A stretch of 64,000 nucleotides of DNA from Biomphalaria glabrata (GCF_947242115.1 NC_074711.1:30882602-30946601); one strand, 5' to 3'. Positions 13,001 through 25,310 are shown, counted from the first letter of the stretch. Made by a program: numbers and translations. The notes: generated by a model not told the origin, from the letters alone.

Positions 13001-16000
13001 ACCACTAATTATTGAACTAAAACTCTTCTGATTCACACTATAATAGGTTTAAAATCTAACATGGAATAAGAAAAAAAAAAAGATTGTAACAATTTGGTTA
13101 AAATTTAACTTACCTTTTCGTGGCCAAGCATTTTTTTTATAGAAGATAATGTTCTAATCTTCCATGTTTTCTTTGAATTTAAAGTATAGCCATCCATGAG
13201 AGGCATAAAGTTATCAGAATCAAAAGTTGCTATACCTAAATTTAGGAATCGAACTCTTTCTGAACGCTGATGATCTTCTACCCCCATGCTGCAGAACAAG
13301 AAAATTGAGTCTTTTGAAAAAAACAACAACTTATTTCTTTAAAATTAAGCAAATATCACAATAGAAATTATTTATTTTCAATTAAGTATATAACTTTTGT
13401 AATGTTTATTAGGCTGAAAAAAATATTGTACATATTATAATTACTATGACACAATTTTTTGTGGGAGCTCCTTTTTGGGTAATGAATTTGTCTATTTTTT
13501 CTTTAGGTTTATAGTTGTTTAGGTTTGTGTCATATGCTTTGCTAAGAAGTTTTTTTTCCGATTTGTAAGTCATTAGTGGACGTGGACGTTCTGTTTATGT
13601 TTGAATTCTAGATCTAGTACGCTAAGTAGCCTAAGTAAACATTGCTAACCAATATCAATTATAGGAAATATACATTTTTTCCCACTCTTGACCTCCAAAT
13701 TAGAAATACACTTCAATTACTTAGGGAAAAAAACGTTCCACTTTCTAATAAAAAGACACATAAAAATGAAGTTAATCCATACACTCCACCTACTGATGAA
13801 ATCCTACTCAGTCTTACATGAATTCATACATACTTGCCAAACTCTATAACATTTAACATTATCAACTTATTTGTATGTCATTTGATTAAAACTTTTTTTT
13901 TTTTTAAATAAGTAAGTGCATTACATTTGACATATCCACTTGATAAATTTCCTAGTGTTCATTTAAGTGTCTTGGGAATTCCTAATACTATCAAGACAAG
14001 TCTCATAAACCAGAAGCAGATACCAAAGAAACTTATCTTCAATCAACTTTAGATATACCAGACAAAAGGAAAACTATTCCACCTGAATCTACCACTCATA
14101 CAAGTATTACTCATTTGAAAGAATGTCAATTACAACCATGAACATTGAAAGTCAAAGAATATTACATGAACACATGAAATCAAGACATTTTGCCCAAGGA
14201 GATATAGTCAAATTATTGTTACCAGATTTGAGTAACAAGTTGTTCTACAAATGGCAAGGTCCATTTACCATCACAGGAAAGATTTCCAACCTGCATTATG
14301 AAATCAATATCAACAAGGCTACCAAAGTATTTCATGTTCATATGTTTGAACATTACCATGAAACAGATAATGAAGACATCAAAGCAGAAGTTGAACATTT
14401 TACAAGCTTAGCAACTATCCCTGAAGAAGAAACATCATCAACACCCATTCCTGAGATAGATGTTTCATTACCAGCATCAAATCAAATTGACACTCCAAAG
14501 GTCATCACTCTGGATAACATAGCACTACAAAAAGTGAGGGACATTGATGTATTCAAGGATCATGCTGAATTGTTTACTGGTGTTCTTTATGTATTACCAG
14601 TTTTGAACATTGAAGTCAACACAGGAAGCAACAACATTGACAACACACAGTCTCATTATTCATCCCTTCAACAGACAGATGTTCTTCGAAAAGAAACTTA
14701 TGAACTATTCCAACATTGCTGTATTGACCGATTAAACTCAGATCTGTTCAGTCATTGCTCTATTGAACATTCTAATGCAAAGCATTCTGCTACCATTGTT
14801 CTACAGCCTCAACGTTCATCAAACAGAAAATTGAGTTTTGGTATTGGACAGTTCTTATTTGCAGCAAACTCTAACGTGGTTCAATCAGACATTATTTGTA
14901 TGCTCAGTATGACATGGAGACAACAGCTTCACAAACTAAAGGACCTTTTCTTCAAGTTTAGAAAACGCACAAGCACAACCATGATGGCAACTCAGAAGGG
15001 TTCCGAACTTCACACTTCCATTCTAAATATGTACTATAGCATATTTAGTGTCACTTGATCCACTATCATTCATACTTGTCAAGGAAGAACAATATCCAGT
15101 TGTATCTAATCAATTAATTAGCTTGTCTTCCCATTTTCTTTCCATGGGTGTTTTATATCAGATTATGTTACATTTGTTTTAGCACCATCAACCCATTGAG
15201 AAAGGACTCTCATCCATGATATATTTAATCAATTACTTTGTTTATTATGTTACAGCATCTTTGCATATTACATGCATTAGTCATATTAATTTTTATATCA
15301 TGTGCATTTAATTTCAGGTCTAATATTATGACATATATTTTTTATCCTATTATAATAGTACAGATACATGACATACAATTGTAATTCTTCATTGCTTCAC
15401 ACATATTGAAATTTGTGTTACATTTAGTATCATTATTCAGAAGATTGTCTTGTACTATCACAATCATGTTTTTCTATTTCAATTTTTCATATGTAATATA
15501 TTTACACATTTTCACAGTAGTACTATTACCCAAATGAGTTTCACATATGCCATTAACATTTATCTTATGTTACTATATTGAGTATGCATTTCTATTACCA
15601 TACAAATACTCAAGAAAGCGGGGGGTAATATTGTCAGGTGGGTTTTGTCCTCGCGCTCATCTAGGGTATGATGTACTCCGCCGGGCTCCCCACCTGAACA
15701 GTGTTTATTAGCTTTATGCCGGGGTTATAATTTAGCCTTGGCTCGTCTGCCTGGGCACCCCTAACAGTCTAGTAATCAATTTATGCCATAAATATCTAGG
15801 AACGAATAAACCAAATATTAACGTATACTAGTGAATAACAATATTGCATATAACAACAAAGGTTTAATGAGTTAATGATATATATGATATTATGAGGCAT
15901 ACATTAGGAATAAATATCAATGGCAATTACAGATTACATTCAAAGGGCTATAGCACACCTTAATCTCAGTGCCATAGTCAATCAGGCCTCACAACGCCAA

Positions 16001-18832
16001 CCCAACGCCACGGGCAATAGTCAACTACCAAGCCTACAATTCAGACTTGACTCCCGCAGAGTCCCAAGCCTGCGTCCCTAGATAAGAAAAATACACACTC
16101 CTTTGATACCGCCATTCTCACGATTATTAAAGAAACGATTGTAAAGCTACGACATGTAGAAGATAGTAAAATAAACTAACTTACCCAATACTGGGGAATA
16201 ACACCACACAGATAACTCAATCGCAAGGCACACCAAGAGAACACAAAGATACTCATCTCAAGGCACAACAAAAGAACAATGACACCAATATAGCGCATCC
16301 TTAGAAACAGAACTAATAAGACCTTATGGTGCTCAAACGAAAATACCCTACCAGATGCGCACGACAAATATGTCACGTACGCATTGTCTATTTTTATCTC
16401 AAGGTTTGCCAGCAGACAATAGCTAGCTCGGGAAAGTCCAAGTTTGCATCGTCTTTTTAATAGAGAATTTATAATTGGTCAGAAATGCAAACTTTAGTGT
16501 GTCGAATGACGTTAAGCTGTAATTTGATTGGTCAGATTGGTTGGTCAAGCGGCAAAGAAATAATGGTCACGTGATAACGCTAAGGACTGAGAATATTCTA
16601 GATATCCCAGTCAGTCTCGAGTTGGTATTGATAGAAATAAGACATAAATTATTATATTGTGTAGATCATCTATTTCAGTAGAAATATATTAACCACTTCA
16701 TTTAATTACCGTTTACTATTGTAATTATTGTTTATAGCTGTTCCAAGTTTTAAATTAAAGTTTCTGTATTTGACAAGTAAATGTTTCTTCAGTGAATCTA
16801 TTAATAATAAACTTAGATCATCTTATCAACTGACAATTTCACGATCATAAGTTCTTCAATTCAAGTCAAGACTAAAGATTAATCTTCAAAGGTCACCTTC
16901 ACCGTGACATCCATACATCTTTTACACTAGCATTATTGAGAAGACACATGTGATTGTGATAAGTGGCAGAAGAACAAATGAGATCGTGACAAAGACATAT
17001 AAACTTTCCACTGATTAAGGGAAGTTATAAAATAGAAAATAGAAGGTTTTATAATAATCAATTGTTAGTTTCAAATTTTTAGGCTACGTCCAATTCTCTA
17101 CACAAGGCTCCCCTTAGCTATTACTGTTTCTATATAAAACAAAATTAATTTATTATGACTAATTGATAAAGTAATTGGTCAATTTTTCAATAGTTTTATG
17201 TTTTGTTCGAGAAAATGAATAATCGTGCAAAGTTTCAACTTGATCTGAAAATACTAAGTGGGAGAAATAATGTGTACAAAAATTGTACTTGACAAATAAC
17301 GTGTGCAAAATGTGTACCTGATAGACAGAGTGAGTTGATATAAGCTATGTAAAAAAAATATGGTAGTCTTTAATCTTAGATGCCCTCAAAAGATGTTTTG
17401 AAAAGTAATTTACTTTTCAAGCTAACTGAATTTTTACTCAATCAAAAAAAAAAACTTTTGGCAAACACAAATGATTGACTCAAGAACCAAAGCGTTAAAC
17501 AAAGAAGAACTCTTGAAGTATATAAATTAGTTAGTAAATTAAAAATATACCTGGGATCAAAAGAGAAAACTTCACAACCAATTTCTGCCATGGCATCATC
17601 AAAACGGAAATCATTATCAATTCTGTGAATGTAGGTAATATAAAAACCCACTGTTAAAATAAATAATCTTTTTTGTTTCTTTTCTCTAAATATTTACCAA
17701 GACTTGGACTACACATGTACATTTATACCTAAGAACTTAAAATGTTGACCTGTTAATATTTTCACTTGTTTTCTACACACTTAAATTTGGCCGACTAGCT
17801 TAGTGGTACTAACAACATAGACTATACAATAAGGTAAAAGTAAATGATTTGAATTACCCAAAAGAATAAACCAAACATGGTGGACTTGGTTTATAAGGCT
17901 CATCAAAACAAATTTTATAGTTTCCAATCAACTTTATGTCTTTACAAGAGTATTCAGCTCCTTTGTCCCACTCCCTGTGAGAATAATTAAATGCATCATT
18001 TATATTACCATATCACTGAAAATTACATTAATCCTAAATATTTCATATATATATGTTATTTAATGTTGTGTACAAAATAAAGCTAATAAAAATTCTTTTG
18101 GTGTATCTGTAAAAATTATTTTATATTTTTGCTAATATGAATTATTATTAGCATGGGGGGGGGGGGGGGGGGAATCTAAGTAGTAAAGTGCTTGGCTTCT
18201 GAAAGGAGGGGTCACAGGTTTAAGTATCAGTGGAGACTGGGGTTTTGAATTTCTGGATTATTAGGATATCCCTGAGTCCACTCAGCCCTAATGACATTGA
18301 TAAATATCGGCCATAGAAACAAATAACCTTTGCATCATCTGCCCATCATAAGGTCTGAAATGAGCACTTTTACTTTCATTTGTATTACTAAGACAAAATA
18401 AGCAGGTATTCCAGTCAACAATTACAATCAAGTTATCTCCATAAATATAAAGTTTTCATAATATGATCAGTTCAGATTTATGACAATGCAGCTGACCAGG
18501 GACTCGCCCTTAAAGAAGGGGGTGGGTCTCCATACGTCAAAAATATATAATTTTGAACAAAAAATTGATATTACAGTATTTTCACGGGTTATACAAGTTT
18601 TTACAACTGAATGGCAGCTGTGGGGTATACAAAAGTGTGTGTTTACAAAATTTATTTTACTCATAAACATAACATTAAAATCATTAAAATGGAATACTGT
18701 ATGATTAATATACAATTAAATTTTACAATTATTAAAACAACTCTAAAGAAACTTACTTTTCTAAAAGACAAGCCCATTCCCACCACTGCCTGCTAAGATT
18801 TTGTTCATTATCCTTATTGACAAAAAGTCTAT
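4038..18832 (-). CDS. METTL24-like methyltransferase, five 3'-proximal exons
   Basis: Minus-strand exons are 18757-18832, 17858-17974, 17551-17622, 13114-13288 and 4038-4328. All junctions are GT-AG with matching phases. Joined, they give 242 residues ending in a stop. The order of recognisable blocks is QWWEWACLLEKEWDKGAEYSC, PPCLVYSFGIDNDFRFDDAM, GCEVFSFDPSMGVEDHQRS, a variable middle, then LDILKIDVETYEWEIMKDL and LTLEWHIF. This pattern (VYSFG, then E-GC-V-SFDPS, then D-LKIDVE-EW) is that of the METTL24 / Methyltransf_21 family of putative SAM-dependent methyltransferases. The FDPS block lies in the presumed SAM-binding region and the LKID block in the fold core; the substrate is not known. 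Vertebrate members have an N-terminal signal-anchor; the matching first exon(s) were not found upstream of 18832. The last intron (8.8 kb) and the 13.3-17.6 kb intron are long because transposons fill them. Confidence 0.85.
4745..5060 (-). mobile_element. LINE relic, C-terminal region
   Basis: Read on the minus strand, this shows a decayed reverse-transcriptase C-terminal region: VYNARVVSPLLYGS near 5000, VSNQDILKLANMHSI near 4900, then WLGHVTRMP-like and ILKAILYA-like pieces and GVRPK near 4780. These blocks are typical of LINE ORF2 C-termini. Several frame changes separate them, so the copy is old. It abuts the plus-strand I-clade LINE. Confidence 0.6.
5172..5715 (+). pseudogene. LINE ORF1, N-terminal half
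   Basis: Two overlapping plus-strand frames together carry the front of the gag-like ORF1. The first, from MDKKNNNKLLAPDLSLGKRR at about 5172, runs to about 5540; the second continues from about 5520 with a GITHAQHITRRRDGEEVKT-like stretch (read as GVTHAQHITR) and ends TPPEYVKAGYL at 5715. A frameshift lies near 5520. The region just before the CCHC block in I/Jockey ORF1 proteins has this character. A TGA follows 5712, after which the next frame continues the protein. Confidence 0.6.
5722..6951 (+). pseudogene. LINE CCHC knuckles plus start of endonuclease, one open frame
   Basis: The 409-codon frame begins RPYIPNPMRCFKCQSYGHG. Three knuckle-like units follow: CFKCQSYGHGAAVC, CARCAGEGHEDKGC and CPNCHAGHSAYSKDC, the signature of I/Jockey ORF1 nucleic-acid-binding proteins. 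A Pro/Ser/Lys-rich linker follows (residues about 125-275). From residue about 278, MDSRIVQWNCRGLKANYEEM opens an apurinic-type endonuclease domain, with CLQETFL as the catalytic Glu block. In relatives the knuckle protein and the endonuclease-RT protein are separate ORFs; here they share one frame without a stop. The frame is lost at about 6925, just before the GDFNAH block. Confidence 0.8.
6956..7219 (+). pseudogene. LINE endonuclease, C-terminal part
   Basis: Continues the endonuclease in another frame. GDFNAHNTMWGS (starting in the overlap just before 6956) is the metal/nucleophile block, and RESDHFPIII is the catalytic SDH block at about residues 67-76. CIDLTVCVPGL before it is the usual IDLT element. 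The frame ends at a TGA at 7217-7219 where the family has Trp (R-W-KLNKADW), so TGG to TGA is the simplest reading. Confidence 0.8.
7220..7927 (+). pseudogene. LINE linker and RT N-terminal region
   Basis: The plus-strand translation from 7220 is KLNKADWEQFQKRCSEDI, then PKRPSKPWFDTACKSAIGDR, ARQTIRSAKRNSWRSFV and, further on, SLEELRESLDKSHDTAPGED just before the RT frame. These are standard parts between endonuclease and RT fingers in I/Jockey elements (KPWW-like, NSWR, TAPG-D). Two in-frame TGA codons occur near 7608 and 7659, each where Trp is plausible. Confidence 0.7.
7928..9572 (+). pseudogene. LINE reverse transcriptase and start of RNase H
   Basis: The RT motifs are in order: GAFPNSWRKATVILLP, a finger region with LTSCICKTMERMI (the block normally reading NYRPIALTS is shortened), FRQGRTTTDHL, motif A FFDIEKAYDTTW, motif B GVPQGSILSVTLFNI, motif C CSLYVHDFVIF, then FLGLTLDSKFNFLPHI. 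In motif C the first catalytic Asp is His (YVHD instead of YVDD), so this RT should be inactive. RNase H begins with IYTDGSKMDGK at about 9379 and includes FTAELHAIS. After a short frame change it reads CSDSKSALQAL, and there the hAT-like insertion interrupts it. Confidence 0.85.
9573..11719. mobile_element. hAT-like non-autonomous DNA transposon
   Basis: The left end reads CAGGGTTCATAGCC and the right end GGCTACGAACCCTG, inverted repeats of 14 bp with one mismatch. A 6-bp direct repeat GCTTTG flanks them (9567-9572 and 11720-11725). It sits inside the LINE RNase H frame, which resumes on the far side (LGRMKTDIPLV). CAGGG-type ends are typical of hAT elements; their usual duplication is 8 bp, but 6-bp groups are known. 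No transposase frame is present. Both ends carry scattered TTCAAGG/CCAGGTTTTCAAGG subterminal motifs, and the interior holds a tandem array (10064-11110). It is younger than the LINE it splits. Confidence 0.8.
10064..11110. repeat. Tandem array inside the hAT-like element
   Basis: About a dozen units share the core CGCGGACTTTTCACGGCTGT, followed by GCGAATTATTTTCACTGAAT or a variant and then TAGATCTAAGTCACTAAA. Units are about 60-90 bp and combine into longer periods. A block starting near 10557 repeats at 10697 and 10838 (141-bp spacing), and an earlier block starting near 10161 repeats at about 10398 (237 bp). The longest plus-strand frame here (10554-10919) is just the repeat in translation. 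Confidence 0.8.
11720..12244 (+). pseudogene. LINE RNase H C-terminal half and terminal CCHC
   Basis: The frame resumes the interrupted RNase H with LGRMKTDIPLVHKSLKLLDQ, then VTFIWVPSHVGIEGNEAADR, which holds the conserved HVGI-GNE-AD block with the catalytic Asp. It continues to RRGRTTMSRLWIGHTYITHS and then CEYCDSHLTVEHILVDIPRY, the C-terminal CxxC-H-C zinc-binding motif of I-clade ORF2. The frame ends with TAA at 12242-12244, followed by a 3' UTR to the AAAACC tail. Confidence 0.85.
12542..13113. other. Intron sequence, nothing recognised
   Basis: AT-rich intron between the LINE tail and the fourth visible METTL24-like exon. No open frame, repeat family or structured element was recognised. 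Confidence 0.5.
13980..16909 (+). mobile_element. Ty3/Gypsy-type LTR element, 3' portion (fossil)
   Basis: The plus strand shows the end of an integrase with a GPY/F-type module (WQGPFTITGK and YEININKATKVFHVHMFEHY, in the frame 14123-15058). A long AT-rich tail and a purine-rich tract (GAAAGCGGGGGG, about 15613-15624) follow, then a 3' LTR at 15632-16909. That order is typical of Ty3/Gypsy elements. The gag, protease and RT-RNase H portions and the 5' LTR are not in the window. The copy is broken and looks old; the left limit is approximate. It lies in the METTL24-like intron between exons 13114-13288 and 17551-17622. Confidence 0.65.
15632..16909 (+). repeat. 3' LTR of the Gypsy-type fossil
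   Basis: The left edge is TGTCAGGTGGG directly after the purine tract; the right edge is CACCGTGACA. TGTCA...TGACA is a normal LTR terminal inverted repeat. Length is about 1.28 kb. No second LTR is in the window for comparison, so its age cannot be estimated from LTR divergence. Confidence 0.6.
17200..17340 (-). repeat. Interspersed repeat fragment (CTCACTCTGTCT family)
   Basis: On the minus strand this reads CAACTCACTCTGTCTATCAG, then GTACACATTATTTCTCCCAC and TCAAGTTGAAACTTTGCAC. The segment at 50440-50540 (CAACTCACTATGTCTGTCTG, CACGTTATTTCTCCCACACC) is the same family, and 28862-28910 carries a short related piece. No coding capacity is seen. Confidence 0.55.
18155..18371 (+). repeat. SINE family 1 copy with expanded poly-G start
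   Basis: After a run of 18 G at 18155-18172 come GTAAAGTGCTTGGCTTCTGA, CCCTGAGTCCACTCAGCCCT and ATCTGCCCATCATAAGGTCTG, collinear with the fuller SINE copies. Other copies begin GGGG, so the G run probably expanded from the SINE start. Confidence 0.65.
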
Positions 18833-21272
18833 CTGAAACAAAGATAATGTGAATATGTAATAAATAATTACAAATTAATAAATTTCATATCGATACAAAA
18901 TTAACAGACAAAATAAGTGTTTATATGGATATATCTGATACACAAGTACCACTGTGTTTCAATAGTTGGTATATGTTTATTTTATTTTGAAAGGACCACT
19001 TTTTTTTTCCTCTTGCATGGAAAGCCATGAAGTAGAACTCCAATTTCATTTGCATTATACATTAAAGTTCTCAGAAGTCTTTTTTTTTGCCTCATTCAGT
19101 TGAATGACCACAAGCCTGTGCACACACACTTCTTTGGCCCATCTGAAGTCCTCAATTAAAAAAAAATTGCATTCTTAGCCATCATTATAACACCCCTCTC
19201 TAACCACAAAAATTTTGGCCAGTGAATTATAGTCCTTAGGGTTGAAACATTTTAGCTTCACTTCTCCTGTGGAACAGTTTAAAAAGAACACCTGCTTCAA
19301 CATTTTAGTATACCCCTACCACTTACACACAACTTTTCTTTATATTATTAAGTTGTAGATCTATACTTGAGTCAGACCCAGCCACTATCTATAGCTAATT
19401 TTCCCTGGCAGTTGTAGTCCATAAAGAAAAAAAATATATATTTACATTGCACAGGAGCTGAGTTCCATCTATAGACAGAGATTTTTGCAGGATAATTGTC
19501 TGAATAGGCAAAAGTATACTTTAGCGCCTATATTTTTAATTTTACTAAGTACTAGCAGTGTTGAACAGAAAGAGCTGAACACTTTCCCTTATTTGTTTAG
19601 TCCATCACAAAGAGTTTATAGATAGACATGTGACCACATTAAGTCAGACAACCTGCTGACACTGTCTAGAGCTCACATCTTATGATTTTGTTTCCTTAGT
19701 TCTATCCCTTTCAAATTGTTAGGAGTAAGGCGTTTAGAGTTGTGTGAAAGGTTTAATTATTTGTTGAGAGCTGGGAGGACAGGGTAATATAACATGGCTG
19801 TTCAGGGGAGGCAATGTGTGATGTTCCAGATGTCACAAGTGGACCTAGTCATGGATGTGTGTGGGTTGTTTCTTCTCTATATTAATATTGAGTATTATTG
19901 TACTTTGCTGTTATAAGTAGTTGTTAATAATATTGTACCTTATAATTTGTTCTAATGGATATCAGGGTACAATAATTTAATGAGCCTGATGCACACAGGC
20001 TGTAATTATATTTCATAGTTATAATTTTGTGTTTAGATAAAAGTACACTATTGACTATATACACCAAGGTGTGAAATAAATTTATTGTTGATGTAAATTA
20101 CATTTCCTGTTAGCTTCAAATCTTACTCCCACATTGAGTATTTTGATTTATTAACCACATTCTACTTAATAATTTGAGAGTGTCAGTAATTCTTCACTAT
20201 TACCCACAATATGCATTAGGCCACTATCAGCACTAGGCAATAGATGCCAGAATAAGAAGCAATTTGTGGCCTTTAAAACATGTCCATGATGATCAGTTGA
20301 TGGTCTGAAATTCTGAAATACATGAACACTAAACAACACCCTATACAATCCAGATTTCACTTAAACTTTCAGAACTTTATATCAGTTAAATATATATATA
20401 AATATGGTCGTACATATCTGTTAATGAATGCTGATAACCTTTAATTCAATTCTGATTTTTAAAAAGTAAAATAAAAATAATATTAACATAGGTACTGTAA
20501 TGAAATGATAACGACTAGAATACCAATAATATGGCTTTATTCGACAAAATTAGACTACAGTAAACAGTGAATGAAACCAGCACGTCTAGCATACCACTGA
20601 TGCAGTCTATACACACACACACACTGGACATGAAACACAACAATGGCCATGACCTTCAGACACGCTGGACGCACGCAGAAAATCAACTCAGTTACACTAC
20701 AGGTACGTTATTTAGAAGGGACGGCATACGGCTCGGGTTGGATATCATATCTTACTGGCTCAAGCCAAATATCAAAAAGTACTATCTGGTGCACCCTAAT
20801 ATATATTCCAGCCCCCCCCCCCTCACCTTTAAAAAAATACAAACATTTAATAGACTCTCATACTCAATCTGACAATTCTTTGACATCTTAAATTATAAAC
20901 CACCTGGTAGATTCTAGGAGACCTTAAGTGGTAAGATCCCTTGATCATGATAACATTTATTTTGCTCATCAGTTTATTTAGGGTAATCATGAATGTATTT
21001 ATAAATATAAATCACCCTCATACATGTAGAATATGTGTCTTCAGTTAAACAATATTTTAAAATAAATAAGTGTAAGTGATTACTTTATTTTATTCACATT
21101 ATCTTTCAATAAATAAGTTATTTAGATAGGCATTTGATTTTTTAAACTATACAAAATAGTGTATTTACATAGTAATTGTAAACCAAAATTGTGCCAAAAA
21201 ATATTATTGGAATGATACTATAGTTTAAAACTCTTTATAGATTGTTTCTTAGTGAGCACCTAGGACGTACGA

Positions 21273-21275
<3 letters not shown>
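18833..21275. other. Sequence with no gene recognised
   Basis: AT-rich sequence upstream of the most 5' METTL24-like exon found. The 19600-20110 part has a region of more even composition with AATAAATTT near 20076 but no duplicated ends. Short frames at 18467-18796, 20166-20360 and 20567-20891 show no motif. The missing 5' exons of the methyltransferase gene must lie here or further upstream, but no exon with a matching phase was convincing. Confidence 0.4.

Positions 21276-21353
<78 letters not shown>
21276..21353. repeat. (TA)n microsatellite, about 78 bp
   Basis: An uninterrupted TA dinucleotide run. It produces spurious Tyr-Ile open frames on both strands. Confidence 0.95.
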
Positions 21354-21356
<3 letters not shown>

Positions 21357-21419
21357 CATGTAAATCTTTTCTATGGTTCCAGAGATTTTCTGTTGTCAAT
21401 AAGTCATTGGAATTCAACA

Positions 21420-21560
21420 GTATTAAGGATACTAGAATTTGCTGACCAAAATTATTTTTCAGGAAGCGCTGTTAGTCAGTGTAATTCAACAGCATTAAGG
21501 ATACCAAATTTCACTAACCAAAAGTATGTGTTGGGAAGCATTATAATGCAGACCATTGGA
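21420..21560. repeat. Imperfect direct repeat, about 85-bp period
   Basis: AATTCAACAGTATTAAGGAT at about 21411 recurs as AATTCAACAGCATTAAGGAT at about 21482, each followed by similar CTGACCAAAA / CTAACCAAAA and GGAAGC words. The copies have diverged. Confidence 0.5.
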
Positions 21561-21599
21561 TGATGACAGCTAAATTCACTTTAAACTCTACCAAATGAT

Positions 21600-22210
21600 G
21601 TGAGAGGAAAAAGAAAATACCTCAAGAGTTTAAAGATGCCTTCATTATTCACTAGTACAAAAAGAAGGGAAACAGACATTCAATATGCAATAACCAAGCA
21701 AATCCTCCCAAAGCTAGACTACAACTGGAGTACTTCTGGAAAGTCATAGTTGTTTCAGGCAAGGGAGAGAAATATTAAATTTGAAAGTCTGTCTTTGGCA
21801 GATTTATGGTCAAGAATAGGGCTCAGCATAACAACTAAAGAGAATGTCTACAACCTTGTAGACCTTCAATCACTTCTCTTTGCTATGGAATTACAGACTT
21901 CTTATTCTCCTCCTTTGTACATCAAATGACTTTCCACCAATCGTCTTGGTGTTGTCAGTTACCAGCAGAAAATCTAATTAAGATATAGACTAGATTGTGG
22001 GATGAGTGACAACTTAAACTTGTATAAAATGAAATTAGTTTATATATATATAATATCCAAAAGGCAGGCACCCCAAAGGCAGACCATGAGAATGGTGACT
22101 TGGTGATGTAGAGGCAGAAATACAACAGCTAAAAGTCCAGGCACGGAGACATAAAGCACATGATCGATCAGAATGGAAAGATGTGCTAAATCAGGCCAGT
22201 AATAACTAAT
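21600..22210 (+). mobile_element. Old LINE relic
   Basis: Plus-strand translation gives PQEFKDAFIIH and YKKKGNRHSICNNQA near 21630-21700, resembling the RT finger block P-DWRDA-I--LYK-KG-R--C-NYRG. Near 22110-22200 it gives GDVEAEIQQLKVQARRH and DRSEWKDVLNQA, resembling the LINE C-terminal D-R--W---L-A block. The middle is not readable as a protein, so the copy is internally deleted. Confidence 0.4.
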
Positions 22211-23279
22211 GAGTAATAATCTTGAATTTTTTTATTATTTTATTTTTTAAAGAGTGGGGACTTAAAAGGCTCTATTTTCTTAAGATTGATGTTCTGGATT
22301 ATAGTGATGTGGGATACTGAGCTCACAACATTCATTTTATGTGTTTTTAAATGGTTTTCATATAAAGTTATGTGGAAATTTGAATAGATATCTAAATAAT
22401 TTTTTTTTCTACTTTGGATCATAATATATTTCCTACATTTAATTTAGACTTAGAGCTGTTGATTTGTCCATGGTGGTAAGTTTTCATTTTTCCAATAGTA
22501 GCAACATGGATAATTAGCTAAAAATTTCCATATTATATGTTAAAGTTTTGTTACAATATGGATAAAAAAGATAAAAAAAATATTTTCAATATGGATCATA
22601 CAATTTTTCCAAGATCAGGACTAGTAGAAGTGATAAAAGTTTAATCAAAGCATTTTTCGCACTCTGAAAGGACAAAAAAAAACATTAATTCCACCCATGT
22701 GTGGAACATAATTTTGGAGTCAAAGAGTTAAATTAGTTAGTAATACTACACTTTAATGTCCAATTAATCACAGTAAATACTGTATTACTGTACAATAGGC
22801 AATATGTAACACTCACTGTACTAATGCTCATCTCTAAACAAACATACCACTGTATCACTCTTGTACAGCTCTTGTACAATTCTACTAACATCTCCCCCAC
22901 TGAGCTTGTTGTTGTAAGATTGATCATAGCACCAAACAGTCAAAATGCGCCATACAGAACCAGGCTGCTGAACCACACACACACAGTCTGTAGAGAACCC
23001 TCTTAACTGCAACACCCTCCCTCTTTATATAGGGTCCCTAAAGGCCTTCTAGAAACCCTTCTGGTTGATCATATGACCATATCTGATGTGACTGGCCTGA
23101 GTAGTGTTCACTTTACAAGTTTCTTGAAACTTCGCCAGTCATCGCGGTAGACTGTGGCCACTTCTCACAGTTGATCACTCATTTAGCGCTTGCCTGGGGC
23201 GATTCGACATACAAACTACTACTAGTACTACCCCTAGCATTATCCGCACCACCACCAAAGTTATAACAGTATTAATTAA

Positions 23280-23280
<1 letters not shown>
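22211..23280. other. Sequence with no gene recognised; TATA-like element on minus strand
   Basis: AT-rich DNA. On the minus strand CTATATAAAGAGGGAGGG (about 23013-23030) looks like a core promoter TATA box, with ATTAAA-type signals about 270 bp downstream. That would fit an LTR or Pol II promoter, but no duplicated ends or downstream gene support either. Confidence 0.3.
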
Positions 23281-24599
<1,319 letters not shown>

Positions 24600-24600
<1 letters not shown>

Positions 24601-24876
24601 GGAAAGGACCAATGGCGAACGCTTTTGTGCCAGTTTTTAGTTTAGAATTTATAGCTCCGCAATGGTTAAACTTATTAAATAAATGAAAACATCTGCGGAC
24701 TTCTCAGCTTTTGGGCGATAAAACTAAATTTGACTCTTTTTTCCTTATCAGCTATTAAATTTATAATTCAAGTCAACTTGCGATAGGGGTCGGACATAAT
24801 CTGCGAACGTAATTTTCGTGGGAGTCATAATGAGCGAAAGGCCGTAAAAAATAGCGAAATAGCATGTTAAAATCAT

Positions 24877-24880
<4 letters not shown>
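24600..24880. other. Possible DNA-element fragment
   Basis: A less AT-rich patch containing GACCAATGGCGAACGC, CTGCGGACTTCTCAGC and TGCGAACGTAATTTTCGTGG. The CTGCGGACTTCTCAGC word resembles the CGCGGACTTTTCACGGC core of the hAT-internal array at 10 kb. No ends or frame can be defined. Confidence 0.25.

Positions 24881-24946
<66 letters not shown>
24881..24946. repeat. (TA)n microsatellite, about 66 bp
   Basis: Uninterrupted TA dinucleotide run. Confidence 0.95.
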
Positions 24947-24949
<3 letters not shown>

Positions 24950-25119
24950 GAAGAAACTATAAAACTCGATCTCGCCTCCTTCCTATATAGAGGCTAGTCC
25001 ACGTCATTTTACTCTCCATTTCATCAACTCTCGTTACTGCGGCTATTTTTTTTTTTTAGAACACATGTTCAGTGCACTTAATCACCATCAACTCGATCTC
25101 ACGTGAAGTCCCCCATACA

Positions 25120-25310
25120 CATACGTGCGCTGACGCAAAGGCAGATCCCGAATGCAATGGATTGATGATGTATGGAGGCAGATCTACATCAGCTTGGGTT
25201 TCGGGCATGGAGACGAAAGACACAGCTGGAGAGATCTGAATGTATGGATGTGTTGAAGCAGGCCAGAGCCCTCCACAGGCTGTAAAGCTACTAGGATGGA
25301 TAGACAGAAT
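25120..25310 (+). mobile_element. LINE relic, terminal C-terminus
   Basis: Plus-strand translation shows GRSRMQWIDDVWRQ, then ERHSWRDLN, then RPEPSTGC/ARALHRL-like codons and a stop. This is the usual tail of a LINE ORF2 (GRPR-RWIDDV ... W---A-ARALHGL). Only the last part is present. Confidence 0.5.

Noticed and set aside
21235-21445. Open frames of alternating Tyr-Ile on both strands
   Set aside because: They are translations of the (TA)n run and have no coding support.
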